The notes beneath the pieces are model-generated. The model was given only the letters and a program-made list of their open reading frames with translations, did not search any database and was not told where the DNA came from. From contig NC_068347.1 of the NCBI RefSeq assembly GCF_014633365.1, forward strand, positions 20,978,433-21,042,432: a stretch of DNA of 64,000 nucleotides, given 5' to 3'. A program made the position numbers and the translations under genes. This DNA is from Diospyros lotus. Taxonomy: Eukaryota > Streptophyta > Magnoliopsida > Ericales > Ebenaceae. Each line of letters opens with the position of its first letter. Position 1 is the stretch's first letter. Shown piece by piece: positions 1 to 10,683 of the stretch.

Positions 1-56
1 ATTTTATTTTATTTTTAACATCAATTAGAGATTATAATTAAAAAAAAAAAACTAAT

Positions 57-330
57 GAGCTTAGAGTTAGTGGGTTAACTTGAAAAATAAAATGTTAAGT
101 AAATGGGCTTAGAGTTAGTAGGCTAAAAAGAAATGTTAAGTAAATGGGCTTAGAATTAATGATTTAAATTGAAAAACGAAAGATTAAGTAAATGGGCTTA
201 GAATTAGTGGGTTAAATTGAAAAGTTAAAGGCTAAGTAAAAGGGCTTATAGTTAGTGGGCTAAGTTGAGAAATGAAAGGCTAAGTAAATGGGCTTAGAGT
301 TAGTACGCTAAGAAAGTGGGTTTAAATTTA
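57..330. repeat. Tandem array, about six units of 41-48 bp
   Basis: Six successive diverged units each begin with a version of GGGCTTAGAGTTAGTGGGCTAA, followed by an A-rich tail ending AAGTAAAT. Unit lengths vary by a few bases. The array lies inside the TGTAAC-type LTR and directly precedes a second, unrelated array. Confidence 0.85.
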
Positions 331-400
331 TGGACTAAATGAAAGAATAATCTATTCAAAATAAGATTTAGTTGAAAATAATTAAAATAAAAAAATAATT

Positions 401-709
401 AAAGATAGTGGGTGAAATAATGGAGAAATGTGGAGACAAAGTAGAGTGTGGATAAAAAATCAAAGATAATGGGTGAATTAATGGAGAAATATGGGAGACA
501 AAATATGGTGTGGACAAATAATCAAAGATAATAGATGAATTAATGGAAAAATGTGGGAGACAAAGTAGAGTGTAGCCCAATAATCAAAGATAATGGGTAA
601 ATTAATGGAGAAATGTAGGAGATAAAGTAGAGTATGGACAAATAATCAAAGATAATGGGTGAATTAATTGAGAAATGTGGGAAACAAAGTGGGGTGTGGA
701 CAAATAATT
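401..709. repeat. Tandem array, five units of 62 bp
   Basis: Units run 401-461, 462-523, 524-585, 586-647 and 648-709. Each starts AAAGATAATGGGTGAATTAA and ends with TGGACAAATAATC or a close variant. The first unit is 61 bp and the rest 62 bp. Units differ at several positions each. Like the array at 57-330 it is internal to the LTR that ends at 2400. Confidence 0.93.
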
Positions 710-2400
710 AAAAATTATAAGTGAGATTTAGTGGAAAATAATTAAGAAATGTGATAAAATAATAAAAGATAGTGAATCACTACAATTATACTAAACTTAA
801 TTCAACATCTATAAATAGAGAAAACTTGAAAGGTTAGAGGACTTGAATTAGAAAGAGAGAGGTTGTAAAGAAGGAGGATTCGAGAGTAAGAGAGAGATTT
901 GAGAAAGAGAAAGAAAGAATATAGAGAAAATACCAAAAAATTTCTAGAAAAATTCTATAGGTTGGGTTTAGTAGTTCGTGTGAAAATTTGTGACAAAAGG
1001 CATTGTTGGATACGCAAACTGAGACTTCATCGCAATATAAAAGAATACCAAATCACTCCGTGGGAATGTAAGTTATCTTCAAAAATTTCTTTAAAAATTC
1101 CAAAAATATTAGAATGGTATTTTAGAATTTTTTATGGTGAAATTGGAAGAGAAATGCATGATTAGTATTTATTATGGATTTTTGAGGCAATAGATGCTTG
1201 AAAATCGAAGAGAAAATGAGAAATAAATAAAACATGGATTTTAAAAATTATGAGAAAATTTTTGGGGCTTAGGAATATTGTTTTAGGAATTATTGTGAAG
1301 AGAAATTGAGAAACTTTTATGAGAAAATATTTATTTCATAATCTTGAGGAAATAATAGGAGGAAATTGGAGAAATTAAAAAAATTAGAGAAATATTAGAA
1401 ATCTGATTTTCTTAAGTAATTGTGATGCCAAGGTACGTCAAGATTCATAATTGAATACAATTGGAAGTCCGATGCGACTTTTGAGGCAAAATTACTTTAG
1501 GGGCAAAATTATCTTTTTACAAGGTAAGTGGTACTATTCAAATGGATTTAGTTTATGAAAATGACTTGTAAGTGATTCCACAAAAAACCTGATTTTATGT
1601 AAATGATTTTATCATATTGTCATGCCTTGATGTGAGTATGTCATGTAGATTGCATTTACATGTATTGATTATGAAATATGCATATAAGCATGATGAGATT
1701 CACAGTCATACGTTACATGGGTTTGGAATTAGGTACTGGCTCCGTTACTTTGCCAAGGGTGCACCCATACACCTCGGTCTGGCAGGGAGACTGGAAAAAT
1801 GGCAGGTAATCTTAAGGTGCAGTCGACCCAAACATGAGAGTTATGATGTTATGTGCATTGCATACATGCATGAGTATTAAATGTTTTGTACCCTTACTTA
1901 GATGATTCATCATCTAACCTGGGCTTTGCCCCTGGAATATTCAAACATTCTAGATGAAGATTGTAGCAGAAACGAGGATGAATGAGGCATGTAATGGCAC
2001 TTAGCAAAGTGCATGATGAGTTGTATGATCAGTTGAACGTATGTTAAGTTGCTCATGTATTTAAGTTCTCCTACTTCGAATTCTGAATGTTTTGAGAAAT
2101 GATGATATAGAACCCTATTTAGGGTTAATGTTAGTTGAGAACTTATGTTATGTATTAGGTGATGCTGAGAAATTTATGTTCCCGTGATGTAAAGAACTGG
2201 TTTATGATTAATGTTATGATATTAGGTTCGATTCTTGCTTCCGCTATTGATGTTTATGTAATTCTTTTTTGAGATAAATGTATGAAAATTTTGGGATGGG
2301 TAAGAGCAATGATATGATTTAGTTTTAGTAGTATTGAAAAAAAAATTATTATCCCATAATTGTCCTAAGTTTTAACGCGCTTGAAAAATGGGGCGTTACA

Positions 2401-3030
2401 AGAGCGGTCGACAAATTAGTTAAAATTCAAATATCGGTTAACAATTCATATGGAACTGTCAACAGGTCCTTGAGTGGGTATTCTGTCGGTCAACATATGT
2501 ATAAGCATCGATCGACAGATGGCTTGCAAAAACTTTAGAGGCAATAAGGTTGGGCAAACTGTAGGTTGACAAATGGACTAAAAATCAAAAGCAAGCAAAC
2601 TGTCGGTCGATAGCCCAAGGGTAATCTATCAACAACAAAAAGAAAGTTTCAAAAACAAACATTTTGTCATTCGACAAGCTAACCAACTATCCATCAACGG
2701 GGTAACCAACTGTAGATAGTTTGGCCAAAATTTGGAAAGGGGTCGACGGATCACTTTGACCAGTCGACAAATGACCTTACTTCTTTGAAAAATATTCGCC
2801 TCAATATGAAATCATTTTAACTAAGAGTTCAAGAGATCTTTTAAATAAAGATTTTCATAGCTATATGTATAAAGATTGATTTGATCGTAATAGCAATTTT
2901 TATAAATATATTGATTATATAACAATAGATTGTTTTTGATTAGGAAAACAGAGAACCAAGTTCCATTTTTTTCATCATCAAAACTAATTACTCAATAAAT
3001 CCGATGGCTTTTATTTGAATATCATTAATA
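2401..3030 (-). mobile_element. Copia element A, 3' LTR (partial)
   Basis: This aligns, base for base over most of its length, with the 5' LTR of the same element (about 9860-10448). The LTR start is at 3030 on the minus strand, immediately after a polypurine tract (3031-3044, read AAAAGGGGGAGAA on the minus strand). The distal part is missing because another LTR is inserted at 2400/2401. It contains many GTCGAC-like motifs. Confidence 0.88.
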
Positions 3031-3044
3031 TTCTCCCCCTTTTT
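3031..3044 (-). promoter_or_regulatory. Polypurine tract of copia element A
   Basis: On the minus strand a run of A then G (AAAAGGGGGAGAA) sits directly before the 3' LTR, where plus-strand DNA synthesis of an LTR retrotransposon is primed. A comparable tract (AATGGGGAGATT) precedes the LTR at 30822. Confidence 0.75.
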
Positions 3045-3600
3045 GATGATGACAAAACCTAATGTTTTTATTTCAAAAACAATTTTTCATACATAAGTTC
3101 TCCCCTTTTTTGTCATAAGAAAAAAAAAATTATAAGAATAGGAAAAAGTAGACAAATATGTAAGAACACATGCAAGACACCTTGCCATATTTCACAAATA
3201 CTCCCCCTTAAGATAGCACCAAGGAAAAGATAACCACATTAATAAGAGTCAAAGGGAATAACCCATTAAGAACATAGACAACATTCAAAGCAGAAACCAT
3301 TGTTTAGGAATATAAATACTAAAAACTTAAAACCACAAAAAGTGTGATACATGAAAGTATATAAACTAAATATCCTCAGAAGAGCATGATGATGAACTAG
3401 ATGTAGGAGGACGAGATGATGATGAAGCTGTTGGCAGATGAGAGAAGATAAGCTCGAAGAGTTCATCATGACAATGATGAAGTTCTCTAAGCTCGTGTTA
3501 AACTTCCTCCTTAAAGCTTGAGAATTCAGACTTAAGTTCAACCAGTCCATGAAGCAGATCTTCAAGCATTGTAGATGATGAGGTAGGAACAGAAGATGGC
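3045..3600 (-). other. 3' non-coding part of copia element A
   Basis: Region between the extra ORF and the polypurine tract. It contains several short purine-rich stretches (GGGGGAG-like on the minus strand, near 3045, 3100 and 3205), as is common before the 3' LTR of long copia elements. An open stretch at 3266-3565 on the minus strand is His/Leu-rich and matches nothing I recognise. Confidence 0.55.
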
Positions 3601-4468
3601 TTAGCTATAGTAGCGGCTTTCCTTTTTTGCTAGACTTCCTTGAATAATAAAACCAATTCTCATGGTTGTATTACTATTGATGTGTTGTGCGAGATTTAGA
3701 TAAACTCGCTTCGCACCTTCCAAACCACCAACTTCTTTTTCTGAAAGATTGCTTAAAGACATTCCATAAGGCAATGATTGCTTGTTTCCCCTAAATAACT
3801 CGATCATATGATTTACAATAAGAAAAGATAAATTTGGTCTTCTTCTTGCCATGATACATTGCATCAACCAAAGATCAAGTTTAGTTACTTTAGAATAGTT
3901 TCCACTTTTAGGAATTAACATTTGATAGCAAATAAGATGTAATATCCTAGTGGTGAGGCTCATTCTTGTGGTGTCATTAATATGAGTGGTTATGGAATCG
4001 TCTTCATACACCTCTCTACAAGCTTGAATAAAGTTTTGTCTCCATGCGACATAATCTCCTCCTCCTTGACATATACCAAATCTATGTTGAACTAGACCTA
4101 GGTTTACTTCAAAATGGGATTTACCTATCTATGTTAGTCCTAAAACGCACTTCAGATCTTCTACCATTAAATAAATTATCTGCATTTGAATAAAATGCCC
4201 TTATCACTTCCTCTAGAATATTCCTATGAATCGTCAAGAAATCCCATCACCCAAAATCCTTGAAAGTAGAGATTTAGGGAAAGCGAATAGCCTTAGGAAA
4301 GCTATAATCTAGATAGCGTCCAAGAAGTGCCTCTCAAGACTTGAATCTTTGAAGATACCTCTCATTTTGTCGATTGCTTTCAAACAGTTAAGGCTAGAGG
4401 TGAGAACGAGGAGGATGACTTGATGTTGCCTTCTCTTTCCCTTTTTCTGAATTCTTCATGTGCATCAT
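3601..4468 (-). pseudogene. Extra ORF downstream of pol in copia element A (broken)
   Basis: The reading frame begins at clustered ATGs (first at 4468) and encodes a Lys/Glu/Ser-rich N-terminus (NSEKGKEKATSSH). It is then broken by stops, and reopens at 4011-3601 with a 136-residue stretch containing LTTRILHLICYQML, GNYSKVTKLDLWLMQCIM and SLPYGMSLSNL. The later part resembles the domain usually labelled 'putative plant transposon protein', which occurs in third ORFs of some plant retroelements; I infer this from memory of the family. A related N-terminal stretch occurs at 50370-50580. Not functional here: several stops and at least one frameshift lie between about 4395 and 4020. Confidence 0.6.
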
Positions 4469-4489
4469 AGTGATGGTTAAGGATTCAAT

Positions 4490-4640
4490 TGATGATAGGA
4501 ATGAGAGATTTGGAAAGAGAGACGGTTGGAAGAGAGAAATCGAGAGAAAAAGAGGCAAATTTGAGAGGGATTAGGGCATGAAATGAAATTGGGTGGTCGC
4601 TCGTTCCTTTTAAAGACCGAGATGAATGGTCAACAAATCA
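4490..4640 (-). promoter_or_regulatory. Possible internal promoter and CT-rich leader for the extra ORF
   Basis: On the minus strand a TATA-like TTTTAAAAGG (about 4625-4616) lies roughly 150 bp upstream of the first ATG at 4468. Between them is a pyrimidine-rich leader (about 4570-4490). The related fragment at 50140-50360 has the same layout (TTATATAAATATA, then a CT-rich stretch). This is inference from layout only. Confidence 0.35.
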
Positions 4641-4917
4641 TTTGATCGGTCAACAAATGAGCAAATTCCGCACAAACGGTCAACAGTTTGGGGGGGGGGG
4701 GATTGGTCGACAGTTTGCCTTTGCATCACAATTATTTATAAGTCTTTGATTAAAATTACCAACAAATGCAAAACCATCCGTCAATAGATTACACAAAATT
4801 GCATGGTCGATCAACAGTTAAGAAGAATTAGTCGATAGATTGATGCTTTTGGAAAAAGAAAAATGAAAATAAAGCACTGAAAATTTAGAGCAATGAACAT
4901 TGCCGCACAAAATTATT
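4641..4917 (-). other. Spacer between pol and extra ORF of element A, with TCGA motifs and a G12 run
   Basis: Non-coding. It contains repeated GGTCAACAGTTTG and GGTCGACAGTTTG-type motifs like those in the element's LTRs, and an uninterrupted run of 12 G at 4690-4701. The motif array therefore also occurs inside the element, just upstream of the putative internal promoter. Confidence 0.6.
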
Positions 4918-5672
4918 TCAATGAATTATCATCCCTAATTCATTTCTAAAATATTCAAATTTTTCTTTATCAAGAGGCTTAGTAAATATATCAGCTACTT
5001 GATGGTTTGTATCAACAAATTTTAATTTTATGTCTTCTCCTTGAACGCGATCCCCAATGAAATGGTGCTTGACGTCAATATGCTTAGTTCGCGCAAGAAA
5101 CACAGGATTTTTGGTCAAGGTAATAGCATTTGTGTTGTCACACTTTATTGGAATACTTCAAAGTTTTATGCCATAATCTTCTAGTTGATCAAGATTTGAG
5201 TGCAACAACTTCCAGCTGCAACATATTCAGCTTCAGTGGAAGAGAGTGCCATAGTATTTTGCTTTCTACTAGACCAAGATACAAGACAATTTCCTAAGAA
5301 TTGACATGAACCACTAGTACCTTTTCTATCGATTTTATATCCATCATAATCTGCATTAGTATATGCTAAGAGCTTAAACTCATTTGATTTTGGATAGAAT
5401 AGTTCTAAATTTGATGATCCTTTAAGGTACCTAAATATTCTTTTGAAGGCCTTGAGATAGGACTCTTTAGGATTTGATTGAAACCTAGCACATATGCAAA
5501 CACTGATAATTGTGTTCGGCCTACTTGCTGTTATAAACAATAATGATCCAATCATACTTCTATATAGCTTGTTGTCCACGGCCTTTCCTAACTCATCCTT
5601 TTCTAGGCTTAATAAGCCACTCATAGGTGTAGTTATAGGTTTGCAATCTTGGACATTAAACTTTTTAGGCAA
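4918..5672 (-). pseudogene. Copia element A: RNase H region of pol
   Basis: The stretch 5672-5181 shows the copia RNase H region: PKKFNVQDCKPITTPM, a GKAVDNKLYRSMIGSLLF block, YLKGSSNLELFYPKS, the acidic AYTNADYDG, SGSCQFLGNCLVSWSSRKQ and SSTEAEYVAA. The frame shifts near 5180. The last 66 residues (5118-4918) hold the typical C-terminus: KHIDVKHHFIGDRV, then VADIFTKPLDKEKFEYFRNELG. It is non-functional because of this frameshift and upstream breaks. The paralogous region of copy B is at 49253-50105. Confidence 0.88.
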
Positions 5673-6459
5673 ATCTTTTATATATTTTTGTTGAGAAATA
5701 TAAATGTCCTCATCTTCTTATCTAATTTGCAATCCTAAGAAGTATTTTAGTTCTCCCATCATGCTTATTTCAAATTCCTCTTTCATTAAATTTGCAAATT
5801 GATCACATAGGGATTTATTTGTAGATCCAAATATGATAATCATCTACATATATCTGAAGTAATAAGATATCCTTGCCCTAATTCTCGATAAATAAGGTTG
5901 TATCTATTTGTCCTCTTTTGAAACCTTTTTCAAGAAGAAATTTGCTAAGCCTTTCATACCATCCCTTAGGGGCTTGTTTTAGACCATATAAGGTTTTGGA
6001 GAGTTTGAACACATGATCTTCAAGTTTGGGATTTTCAAAATCTAGAGGTTATTCTACATATACTTCTTCATTAATATATCCATTTAGGAATGCACTTTTA
6101 ACATCTGTTTGATATAATTTAAAATTTTTATAGCATATAAATGCTAATTAATAACATCCTAATGGCTTCTAGTCTAGCAACTGGAGCATAGGTTTCTTCA
6201 TAATCAATACCCTCTTCTCATCTATATCCTTGAGCCACTAGCCTAGCCTTCTTTCTTACAACGACACCATTTTCATCAATCTTATTTCCAAATACCCATT
6301 TAGTTCCAATCGTTGGATATTCTTTAGGTCTTGGAACTAATTCCACACTCCACTTCTTTGAAATTGATTCAACTTTTCTTGCATGGAAATGATCCAATTT
6401 TCATCAACTAACGCTTCTTTGATGTTTTTAGGTTCAATTTGAGATAGCAAGGCTGCATA
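5673..6459 (-). pseudogene. Copia element A: reverse transcriptase region (degenerate)
   Basis: No long open frame survives, but the minus-strand sequence aligns with the reverse transcriptase of copy B (46149-46694 and 49253-49450). Fragments recur in all three frames: the Trp-Val-Phe block near 6300, the Asp-Tyr-Asp-Glu region near 6205, the catalytic-domain palm region near 6110, and the LKQAP / SKFLLEKGF region near 5975-5930. Stops and small indels break it many times. Confidence 0.75.
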
Positions 6460-6939
6460 TTAACATTCATTTCTAATAGATGACCTAGTTCTAATGCGTT
6501 TAGTAGGGTCTCCTATTATCTCATTTTCTTTGACATATTTCCTTTCTCTTGGAAAAGATTGTTCTTTCTCTTGATGTTCATGTTCTCCTTCAAAAGGATC
6601 ATTATATATTGTATTTGTTTCATTTTGATATAATGAAAGTTTGTCAAGATTTTGGATTACTTCATTTTCACAATCTTCTCTAGGTTTTGGAACCTCAACA
6701 CTTATGTCATCAACTATTACTTGAATTATTTCTTCTACATCTAATGTCCTTTTATTGAATACTCTATAGCCCTTACTTTGGGATGAGTATCCTAGAAATA
6801 TACTTTCATCACTTTTGTCTTCAAATTTGCCTAGAGATTCTTTTCCATTTTTGAGGATATAACAAGTACTACCAAAAACATGAAAATGGCCTATATTAGG
6901 TTTTCTTCCTTTGTATATTTCATAAGAAGTTTTCTTCAA
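6460..6939 (-). pseudogene. Copia element A: integrase C-terminus and linker
   Basis: 159 residues. It starts in the post-catalytic part of integrase (SYEIYKGRKPNIGHFHVFGS, then a GKFEDKSDESIFLGYSSQSK block) and runs into an acidic linker before the reverse transcriptase. The copy B counterpart is at 45620-45867. The catalytic core of integrase is missing upstream; see the junction at 6990-7128. Confidence 0.85.
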
Positions 6940-6989
6940 AATGGTTATTATAGAGACTCTATTTAATACATGACAAGTCGTATTTACGA

Positions 6990-7128
6990 CTTCTATCCAA
7001 ATATATTTAGGTAGGTTTTTATCACAAATATATTTAGGTAGGTTTTTATCACAAAGTTATAAGTTTCATACTCTATTTAAGATAGGTTTTTATCACAAGA
7101 CGATTCTAAAAATGTAAGATAGATGTTT
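6990..7128 (-). repeat. Deletion junction with 27-bp direct repeats replacing the integrase core
   Basis: Between the protease region (ending 7128) and integrase C-terminus, copy B has about 610 bp (about 44903-45513) that A lacks. In its place A has a segment ATTTAGGTAGGTTTTTATCACAA repeated in tandem at 7002-7053, with a third partial copy at 7083-7098. On the minus strand this segment encodes the CDKNLPKY block that follows the integrase core. The repeats look like filler made during repair of a break. Confidence 0.7.
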
Positions 7129-7469
7129 CATACTCTACTCCCTTTTAGCTTCATTTCTGTTGTCTTAGAACATATAACTTTGCAAGAATTTACATCAAAA
7201 CAAACTTCATAATTCATATCACATAATTGGCTAATGCGAATCAAATTGTGTTTAAGACCATCAACAAGAAACACATTATCTAGTACAAGATTTTTAAAAG
7301 AGATAGAACACATACCTATGATCTTACCTTGAGAATTATCACCATAGAATATATTACCTCCTTCTTTGATGATGACATTGTTGAGAAGCTCTTGATCTCC
7401 CATCATGTGTTTTGAGCACCCACTATCAAGGAACCACTTGCTCCTTGAAGCACTTGAAACCAAACCCAC
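7128..7469 (-). pseudogene. Copia element A: aspartic protease region
   Basis: 113 open residues containing the retropepsin motif as WFLDSGCSKHMMGD (Asp-Ser-Gly), followed by a YGDNSQGKIIGMCSISF region and VFLVDGLKHNLIRISQLCDM, the typical run from copia protease to the pre-integrase region. The gag and protease relics lie in different frames, so no intact polyprotein is possible. Copy B's counterpart is at about 44590-44910. Confidence 0.87.
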
Positions 7470-8161
7470 CTACAAAAGAAATAATTCAAGTTGTTTCCTT
7501 TGGTACCCACATCATCTTGGGGCCATTCTTGTTAGTAGACACTACATCCTTTGGAACCCAAATATGTTTGAATTTATGAGGATTGTTCCTAATGAAGAAC
7601 TTGTTGATTGAATGTCCAAATCTACCACAATAATGACATGAAATGCTTCTTTTTTAAATATTTGGTTTGTGGTATGGCTTTCTTTGAATGAATTTTTGAT
7701 TTGAAGCCTTTATGGAAACTGTTTTGCTTGAACTTGCATGGAATGGATCAAATCCAATTCCTTGTTTATCACCAAATTTTCTTCGAGCACCAAGAATCAT
7801 TTCTAATTTCTTTTTGCCTTCAACTAGTTTTTCCAAAGATTCTTTCATATCTTTGTTTTCCTTAAGTAGATTTTCCTTTTCATCGACCAAAGTATTTCTT
7901 TCATTTGCTAAAGTTTCTTTTTCAGTTTTTTAGATGTTAATCTCACTTTCTATTAAGATTATTGTTTTTCTCAAGTAATTGTTTTTCATGTTCATTTGTT
8001 CGCATTCACTTAATTCATTGAATGTATCATGAAGTTCTTCAAATGTAAAGTTTGAAATTGAATTTGAGAGTTGAGAAATTACCTCATCTTCAAGATTAGC
8101 CATGAAACAAACATTAGCGACTTCATCATCATGTGATTCATCACTTGATGATAGTTCTCAT
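7470..8161 (-). pseudogene. Copia element A: coiled-coil spacer and second zinc knuckle
   Basis: The open part 7890-7654 is Lys/Glu-rich (KENLLKENKDMKESLEKLVE), predicted coiled coil, followed by GIGFDPFHASSSKT. Near 7640 a second CCHC-like knuckle appears (CHYCGRFGHSINKF) in which the last Cys is Phe. Copy B has the intact CDYCGRNGHLINKC at 44389-44430. The spacer lies between gag and protease. Confidence 0.75.
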
Positions 8162-9109
8162 TCACTCTATATGGCTAGAGCCTTCTTCTTTACCTTTTTT
8201 TTCCTTGCGATCCTTCCTTTTCAATTGAGGACATTCATTCCTCATATAACCTAGCTTTTTACACTCAAAACATTGAATCTCATTAAAGGGGTTAGCTTCC
8301 TTTTGATCTTTTTCTTTCCTAAAGTTTATTCTTTGATTGAATCTCCCATTTTTCATGAACTTCTTAAATATTCTAGCTAACATAGCAAATTCATCATCTT
8401 CACTATCTTGTGAATCTTTATCCTGATTTTCGACCTTGAATGCCACATTTTTATCTTTCTTTGATTCAACTACATCATTTCTTTTCATTATAATTTCATG
8501 GGTCATTAATGAGCCTAAGAAATGATCAAATTCAAGAGTTTCAAGATCTTTAGCCTCAGTTGTGGCAGTGACCTTTGGATCTCATGATCTAAGTAAACTT
8601 CTTAAGATTTTTCTAACTTTTTCTCCATTAGTATATGTTTTTCTTAGAGACTCTAATGTGGAAGCAATATCATTAAATCTAGTATACATATCTTTGATAG
8701 ATTCATTTTCTTTCATTGAGAATAATTCATGATCATGAACAAGAAGATTAATTTTGGTCTCTTTTACTTGATTGGTGCCTTCATGTGTTACCTTAAGCTT
8801 ATCCCATATCTCTTTTGTTGTTTTGCATGTAGAGATGCAATTGAATTCTTCATGGGACAACGCACATATCAGTGTGTTCATTTCCTTGGCATTTATCTCC
8901 ATATTTCTCCTTTCTTCATTTGTTCACTTCTCCATTTTCTCCATATCAGCCAATGTTATTTGTTTTTGGATAGCTTGCATTAAGTTTGAATCCTGCATAA
9001 GATAGATTTGCATTATTGTTTTCCAATAATTGTACTTAGTTCCATCAAAATATGGGGGACGAGTGATGCTTTGACCCTTGGTTTGGGATGTAGATTCAAA
9101 GTGTACCAT
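8162..9109 (-). pseudogene. Copia element A: gag (broken)
   Basis: Start ATG at 9109, about 55 bp after the primer site. The N-terminal part reads PPYFDGTKYNYWKTIMQIYL (gag pre-domain), continues 8902-8582 with the UBN2-type gag core (LICALSHEEFNCIS, IWDKLKVTHEGT, KDMYTRFNDI), and ends 8506-8162 with an acidic/basic tail and zinc knuckle CFECKKLGYMRNEC. At least two frame breaks separate the three open pieces. Confidence 0.87.
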
Positions 9110-9165
9110 TTGAAAAAAATCTTTATCCCTAGGTTGTTAGACTAATGAAAAATAGTGGGAACCAA

Positions 9166-9177
9166 GCTCTAATACCA
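9166..9177 (-). promoter_or_regulatory. Primer-binding site of copia element A
   Basis: Minus strand TGGTATTAGAGC, one change from TGGTATCAGAGC, complementary to the 3' end of plant initiator tRNA-Met. It lies 2 bp after the LTR end. Confidence 0.85.
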
Positions 9178-9179
9178 AT

Positions 9180-10448
9180 TGATAGAAATAAAGTGCTAAG
9201 GTAGGGGTGAATTGGTTATTTAAAAAAAAAATTGACTTTCAAAACTTTAAGCAATGTAAAATATTTTCCAATGAAAGATTGATATGAGAAACAAGTGAGG
9301 AACGTAAAGGTGCTAAAAGTAAATTAAATAACTCAAGCATATAAGAACACAAACATTTATAGTGGTTCGGCTTATCCAAGCTTGTCCACTATCTTAGTTC
9401 CTCACTAAGGATTTTAAACTCAATCTACTAAAGAACCTACACAAACCAAGTAAATCTTCTAGTCCAAAGGTTAGGAAAATACAACCTCCTATCAAATAGA
9501 TAGGCCCTCAAGCACTACAAGCTTGGTAAAATGAATACAATAGTACAAGGAGAGTTTTAAGAGTTTAACCTCTTAGTTACAAGTTCTCTTAATGGAAGAT
9601 AAGGCTTAAAAGAGATTAAACAATGAATAGATTACAAGCCTTTACAATAAAAAATGAATGAGAGAAAAGAATGTAAGCATAATAAATTCTCTTAAACACT
9701 TGCTATATTGGTAGTTGAATCATCTAACAGCTTTAAATGATCTTCTGGATGAGCATTTATAGTTGCGGGTGCTAGCTTTCAAAAATTTGACCATTGGGGT
9801 TGTTCGACGCTCATTTAATGCACTTTAAAAATAGTCGTTGGGTTTCCTATGATAAGAACGGTCGACAAATGCAAGGCCTGGGTCAACAGTTCATATGGAT
9901 CTATCGACAAGTCCTTGAGTAGGTATTCTATCGGTTGATAGATGCATAAGCATCAGTCAACAGATGGCTTGCAAAAACTTTAGAGGTAATAAGGTTGAGC
10001 ATACTACTGGTCGATAGATAGACTAAAAATCAAAAGCAAGCAAACTATCGGTCAATAGCCCAAGGACAATCTATCGACAGCAAGAAGCAAGTTTCAAAAA
10101 CAAACATTCTGCCAGTCGACAAGCTAACCAATTGTTGACAGTTTGGCCAAAATTTGAAAAACGGTCAACAGGTCACTTTAACTAGTCGACAAATGACCTT
10201 ACTTCTTTGAAAAATATTCTGCTCAATATGAAATCATTTTAACTAACAATTCAAGAGATCTTTTAAATAAAGATTTTCATAGCTATATGTATAAAGATTG
10301 ATTTGATCATGATAGCAATTTTTATAAATATATTGATCATATAATGATAGATTGTTTTCAATAAGGAATACAAAGAACCAAGTTCCATCTTTTTCATCAT
10401 CAAAACTAATTACTCAATAAATCCAATGACTTGATTTGAACATCAACA
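9180..10448 (-). mobile_element. Copia element A, 5' LTR (1,269 bp)
   Basis: On the minus strand it runs from TGTTGATG (10448) to CTATCA (9180). The U3 part (10448-9850) is full of GTCGAC-like motifs. A TATA-like ACTATAAATG is read on the minus strand near 9765. Downstream, R-U5 includes a CACTATAAAT block and a TTCACCCC block shared with the other copia LTRs in the window. The right flank (10449 on) is coding sequence of copia element C, so A inserted into C. Confidence 0.9.
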
Positions 10449-10678
10449 ATTTCATCCTTCATTTCTTTTTTCCATTCATCTAGCTTATGTTCTTCTTTAA
10501 AGTTGATAAGCTCCATTTGTTGCATCTTTAATATATTTTTGGGAGAGGTCTCGTGCCTCTTACTGTTATATCTTCATCCGTTTTTGCATCTAAAGTTGTA
10601 CTTGATTTAGAATAATTAATAACAACTTGGGCATACCTTTTTTTTCACTTGTGAAGTCTCCCAATCCCAATATGCATT
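10449..10678 (-). pseudogene. Copia element C: linker between integrase and reverse transcriptase
   Basis: Minus strand: NAYWDWETSQVKKK directly continues the integrase C-terminus found at 12733 on. After a frame break come GTRPLPKIY and a region reading NFKEEHKLDEWKKEMKDEI, the standard copia lead-in to reverse transcriptase. It is cut at 10448 by element A. Confidence 0.7.
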
Positions 10679-10683
10679 CTCAT

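Larger units (their letters stand above)
1..2400 (-). mobile_element. Long LTR (TGTAAC-type), 5' end at 2400, cut off by the window start
   Basis: Read on the minus strand, this sequence starts with TGTAACGCCCC at 2400 and runs off the window. The motif around 1895-1935 (a self-complementary GATGATTCATCATC block followed by a run ending GCCCCTGGAATATTC) recurs, reverse-complemented, near 53960-54010 and in related form near 47190-47230. Those positions lie in two other LTRs that start TGTAACA and end TATTACA, so this is the same broad family. It interrupts the 3' LTR of copia element A exactly at 2400/2401. No coding sequence is convincing; the short ORFs at 899-1165 and 1617-1880 look incidental. 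It may be a solo LTR or one LTR of a complete, probably Ty3/gypsy, element. The far end and left TSD are outside the window. Confidence 0.7.

Noticed and set aside
368..580. Open frame on the minus strand across the 62 bp array
   Set aside because: It follows the repeat units and has low-complexity Ser/Ile/Phe composition; an artefact of the array.
899..1880. Two plus-strand ORFs (899-1165 and 1617-1880)
   Set aside because: Both lie inside an LTR, lack recognisable domains and have no matching frame in related LTRs.
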